DNA of 6,236 nt from Clostridia bacterium. Its GTDB lineage: Bacteria > Bacillota > Clostridia > Oscillospirales > Acutalibacteraceae. The stretch is from positions 1 through 6,236 of the forward strand of contig JAFOCH010000154.1 of NCBI GenBank assembly GCA_017381395.1, given 5' to 3'. Below are positions 5,381 to 6,236 of the stretch, in pieces. A program made the position numbers and the translations under genes. How positions within the stretch are numbered: the stretch's first letter is position 1; every line of letters begins with the position of its first letter. Below the pieces are notes generated by a model. That model was given only the letters and a program-made list of their open reading frames with translations, did no database searches and was not told where the DNA came from.

Positions 5381-5409
5381 TTGACTTTCTACGGTGCGTG
5401 TGTTACATT
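5381..5409 (+). promoter_or_regulatory. Promoter of small RNA unit 3
   Basis: TTGACT (5381-5386), a 17-bp spacer and TACATT (5404-5409) preceded by TGT, an extended -10. It begins right after the T-tract of unit 2. TTGACTTTCTACGGTG matches the promoter of unit 2 at 14 of 16 positions. Confidence 0.6.
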
Positions 5410-5414
5410 GCTTT

Positions 5415-5460
5415 TGGTAGGGATTATGTCCGACTCGACGGACTACCCTACCATTTTTAT
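5415..5460 (+). ncRNA. Small structured RNA unit 3 (shortest)
   Basis: TGGTAGGG/CCCTACCA (5415-5422 with 5446-5453), a small asymmetric internal loop, then GTCCG/CGGAC (5428-5432 with 5439-5443) closing the 6-nt loop ACTCGA. TTTTTATT follows. At about 45 nt it is hardly more than a terminator, so it may instead be a terminator insulating the array. The dedicated promoter just upstream favours a short RNA. Confidence 0.55.
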
Positions 5461-5467
5461 TGCGGTA

Positions 5468-5494
5468 TTGACAACCTTATTTTTGTGATATTTT
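5468..5494 (+). promoter_or_regulatory. Promoter of small RNA unit 4
   Basis: TTGACA (5468-5473, perfect) with TATTTT (5489-5494) preceded by TGA, an extended -10. The 15-bp spacer is short. The 17-bp alternative, TTTTGT at 5491-5496, is a poorer hexamer. Confidence 0.5.
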
Positions 5495-5499
5495 GTTGC

Positions 5500-5557
5500 T
5501 AGTAAGCGTCTCGCCTCTGAGGTCTTATGACGTATTCGATGCGCTTACTGTTTTTTC
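5500..5557 (+). ncRNA. Small structured RNA unit 4
   Basis: The outer stem AGTAAGCG/CGCTTACT (5501-5508 with 5542-5549) is perfect and is followed by GTTTTTT. The 33-nt interior is less clearly paired. A short GCC-TCTGA-GGT hairpin is possible, and CGTC/GACG (5507-5510 with 5529-5532) is an alternative pairing that would compete with the foot of the outer stem. Function unknown. Confidence 0.55.
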
Positions 5558-5586
5558 TTGATATTTTCTTTTGGATTGAATATAAT
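5558..5586 (+). promoter_or_regulatory. Promoter of small RNA unit 5
   Basis: TTGATA (5558-5563), a 17-bp spacer and a perfect TATAAT (5581-5586). It starts one base after the T-tract of unit 4. The predicted start, G5593, is the first base of the next outer stem. Confidence 0.85.
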
Positions 5587-5592
5587 ATTATT

Positions 5593-5676
5593 GGAAACTG
5601 TATCACTACTCGCTTTGGGCGTATTGATAGCGGCTCGGTTCAGCTATCGGAGTGACAAGGTTTCCTTTTTTATTTT
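5593..5676 (+). ncRNA. Small structured RNA unit 5 (branched)
   Basis: GGAAAC/GTTTCC (5593-5598 with 5660-5665) and TCACT/AGTGA (5603-5607 with 5651-5655) lead to a junction. It carries two arms: CGC-TTTGG-GCG (5611-5621) and GATAGC/GCTATC (5626-5631 with 5643-5648) with an 11-nt loop. TTTTTTATTTT follows the stem. It is the only unit that clearly branches, and it has the best promoter. A 64-codon frame starting at 5558 spans it but begins inside the promoter and has no Shine-Dalgarno, so it is not called. Confidence 0.68.
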
Positions 5677-5727
5677 CATTTTGCCGCAAGTGATTGATAT
5701 TGACCGGCTGCGTTTTGTGTGGCAGAG

Positions 5728-5736
5728 TGATATAAA
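5728..5736 (+). promoter_or_regulatory. Extended -10 promoter of small RNA unit 6
   Basis: TGA then TATAAA (5731-5736). No good -35 hexamer lies 16-18 bp upstream. The TTGACC at 5700-5705 is about 25 bp away, too far. The promoter rests on the extended -10 alone. Confidence 0.45.
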
Positions 5737-5739
5737 AGT

Positions 5740-5803
5740 CAGACAACTTTAGTGGTGTGGGCAATTGCAGCCCATTTCTTGCTAATGGTTGCCTGATTTT
5801 TTT
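5740..5803 (+). ncRNA. Small structured RNA unit 6
   Basis: CAG/CTG (5740-5742 with 5793-5795), one mismatch, then CAAC/GTTG (5744-5747 with 5788-5791), TAG/CTA (5750-5752 with 5782-5784), and GTGGGC-AATTGCA-GCCCAT (5757-5775) with a 7-nt loop. A run of seven T follows the stem (5797-5803). The core GGGCAATTGCAGCCC differs at one base from that of unit B in the other array. The RNA 5' end is uncertain because the promoter spacing would start it near 5743, inside the first stem. Function unknown. Confidence 0.6.
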
Positions 5804-5884
5804 ATATATTCACATAAAAAAGAAGAAAACACTATTTTGCATTATCAATACAGTTTATAAAACAATACAGAAATAAAAGACTTG

Positions 5885-5913
5885 TTGAAATTGGAAAATC
5901 GGTGTGATATAAT
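5885..5913 (+). promoter_or_regulatory. Promoter of typA
   Basis: TTGAAA (5885-5890), a 17-bp spacer and a perfect TATAAT (5908-5913) preceded by TGA, an extended -10. The start is expected near 5920, giving a leader of about 30 nt. Confidence 0.85.
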
Positions 5914-5950
5914 AAATAGATTTTATTGAAAAAGAGAGAAGTGGATATTT

Positions 5951-6236
5951 TTGAAACAGCAGAATTTGAGAAACATCGCAATTATTGCCGACGTTGACCA
6001 TGGAAAGACGACCATCGTCGATAAACTGCTCAAACAGGCGGGAACATTCCGTCAGAATGAGCACGTCGAGGACAGAGTAATGGACTCGGGCGATATTGAG
6101 CGTGAGCGCGGCATTACAATTTTATCAAAGAATACCAGTCTTTATTACAACGATGTCAAAATAAATATAGTTGACACCCCCGGACACGCCGATTTCGGTG
6201 GCGAGGTTGAGCGCATTCTTCAAATGGTTGACGCAG
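5951..6236 (+). CDS. typA: Translational GTPase TypA/BipA, N-terminal part (3' end outside window)
   Basis: TypA/BipA is a ribosome-associated translational GTPase related to EF-G, linked to ribosome assembly and stress or low-temperature growth. Ninety-five residues of about 600 are visible, all in the G domain: G1 ADVDHGKT (13-20), the TypA-typical DRVMDSGDIERERGITI with the G2/switch I RGITI (53-57), and G3 DTPGH (75-79) in NIVDTPGHADFGGEVERIL. The usual G1 form is AHVDHGKT, so Asp14 replaces the common His. The start is TTG at 5951, giving MKQQNLRNIAII. No ATG lies in frame upstream of the G1 motif, and the GTG at 5941 is out of frame. The Shine-Dalgarno is mediocre: GAGAGAAGTGGA at 5934-5945, ending 5 bases before the TTG. 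Its own strong promoter lies upstream. Confidence 0.95.
   Translation, partial: MKQQNLRNIAIIADVDHGKTTIVDKLLKQAGTFRQNEHVEDRVMDSGDIERERGITILSKNTSLYYNDVKINIVDTPGHADFGGEVERILQMVDA

Larger units (their letters stand above)
5149..5806 (+). other. Tandem array of six promoter-hairpin-T-tract units
   Basis: This gene-free stretch is fully accounted for by six head-to-tail units in one orientation, with hairpin centres near 5219, 5335, 5434, 5525, 5629 and 5766. Units are 90-140 bp apart. No long direct repeats are visible, so this is not a simple tandem duplication or a CRISPR array. From 5807 to 5884 there is only AT-rich sequence with a direct repeat CAATACAG (5846-5853 and 5863-5870). Confidence 0.7.

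Noticed and set aside
5558..5752. 64-codon plus-strand frame through small RNA unit 5
   Set aside because: It begins within the -35 region of the unit 5 promoter, has no ribosome binding site, and crosses a strong hairpin plus T-tract. The RNA structure explains the sequence better.
5149..5806. CRISPR array or MITE/IS cluster
   Set aside because: There are no identical direct repeats of 20 bp or more, no uniform spacers, no target-site duplications and no transposase. The palindromes differ from unit to unit and each ends in a T-tract, which fits terminators of small transcripts.
5855..6064. 69-codon minus-strand frame
   Set aside because: It runs antisense through the typA promoter and start. 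It has no ribosome binding site or family features.

Overview
The window looks like a piece of a low-to-moderate-GC Firmicutes chromosome, most likely a clostridial gut-type bacterium (Ruminococcus/Oscillospiraceae-like). The grounds are the protein families (a DUF1846 protein, a ClC transporter with a C-terminal RCK/TrkA-C domain, MscL with a zinc ribbon, TypA), the strong Shine-Dalgarno sites, the GTG and TTG starts, and AT-rich intergenic DNA full of TTGACA-17-TATAAT style promoters. The taxonomic call is inference. No mobile element, CRISPR array, tRNA or rRNA was seen.

Layout. 1-1137 (+): the C-terminal part of a DUF1846 protein, then dUTPase (dut). A strong bidirectional terminator (1148-1199) separates dut from a convergent ClC chloride/proton transporter gene (1204-2748, -). 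Upstream of clc, 2749-3277 is noncoding but not empty: on the minus strand it holds three consecutive promoter-hairpin-T-tract units, followed by a promoter close to clc. At 3234-5049 (-) lies a probable three-gene membrane operon: hemolysin III/PAQR family protein, MscL with a C-terminal zinc ribbon, and an unrecognised four-helix membrane protein, closed by a terminator. A clean promoter (5071-5099) drives it. At 5149-5806 (+), pointing the other way, about 650 bp hold six consecutive small structured RNA units. They lead up to a strong promoter and typA/bipA (5951 to the window end, partial).

The most notable content is these two noncoding arrays, nine units in all. Most units have a -35 hexamer 17-18 bp from a -10 (unit 4 has 15 bp, and unit 6 lacks a clear -35), often with an extended TGn. 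A compound hairpin follows about 5-10 bp after the -10: a long outer stem, internal loops and an inner stem, with an apical loop of 6-7 nt where one can be defined. It ends in a T-tract, after which the next -35 begins in most cases. Bodies differ in sequence, but two units from opposite arrays share a near-identical core hairpin (GGGCAATTGSAGCCC), and two neighbouring promoters share a 14/16 identical block. I read them as tandem, separately transcribed small RNAs of about 45-80 nt, of unknown function. I cannot place them in a known RNA family from sequence alone.
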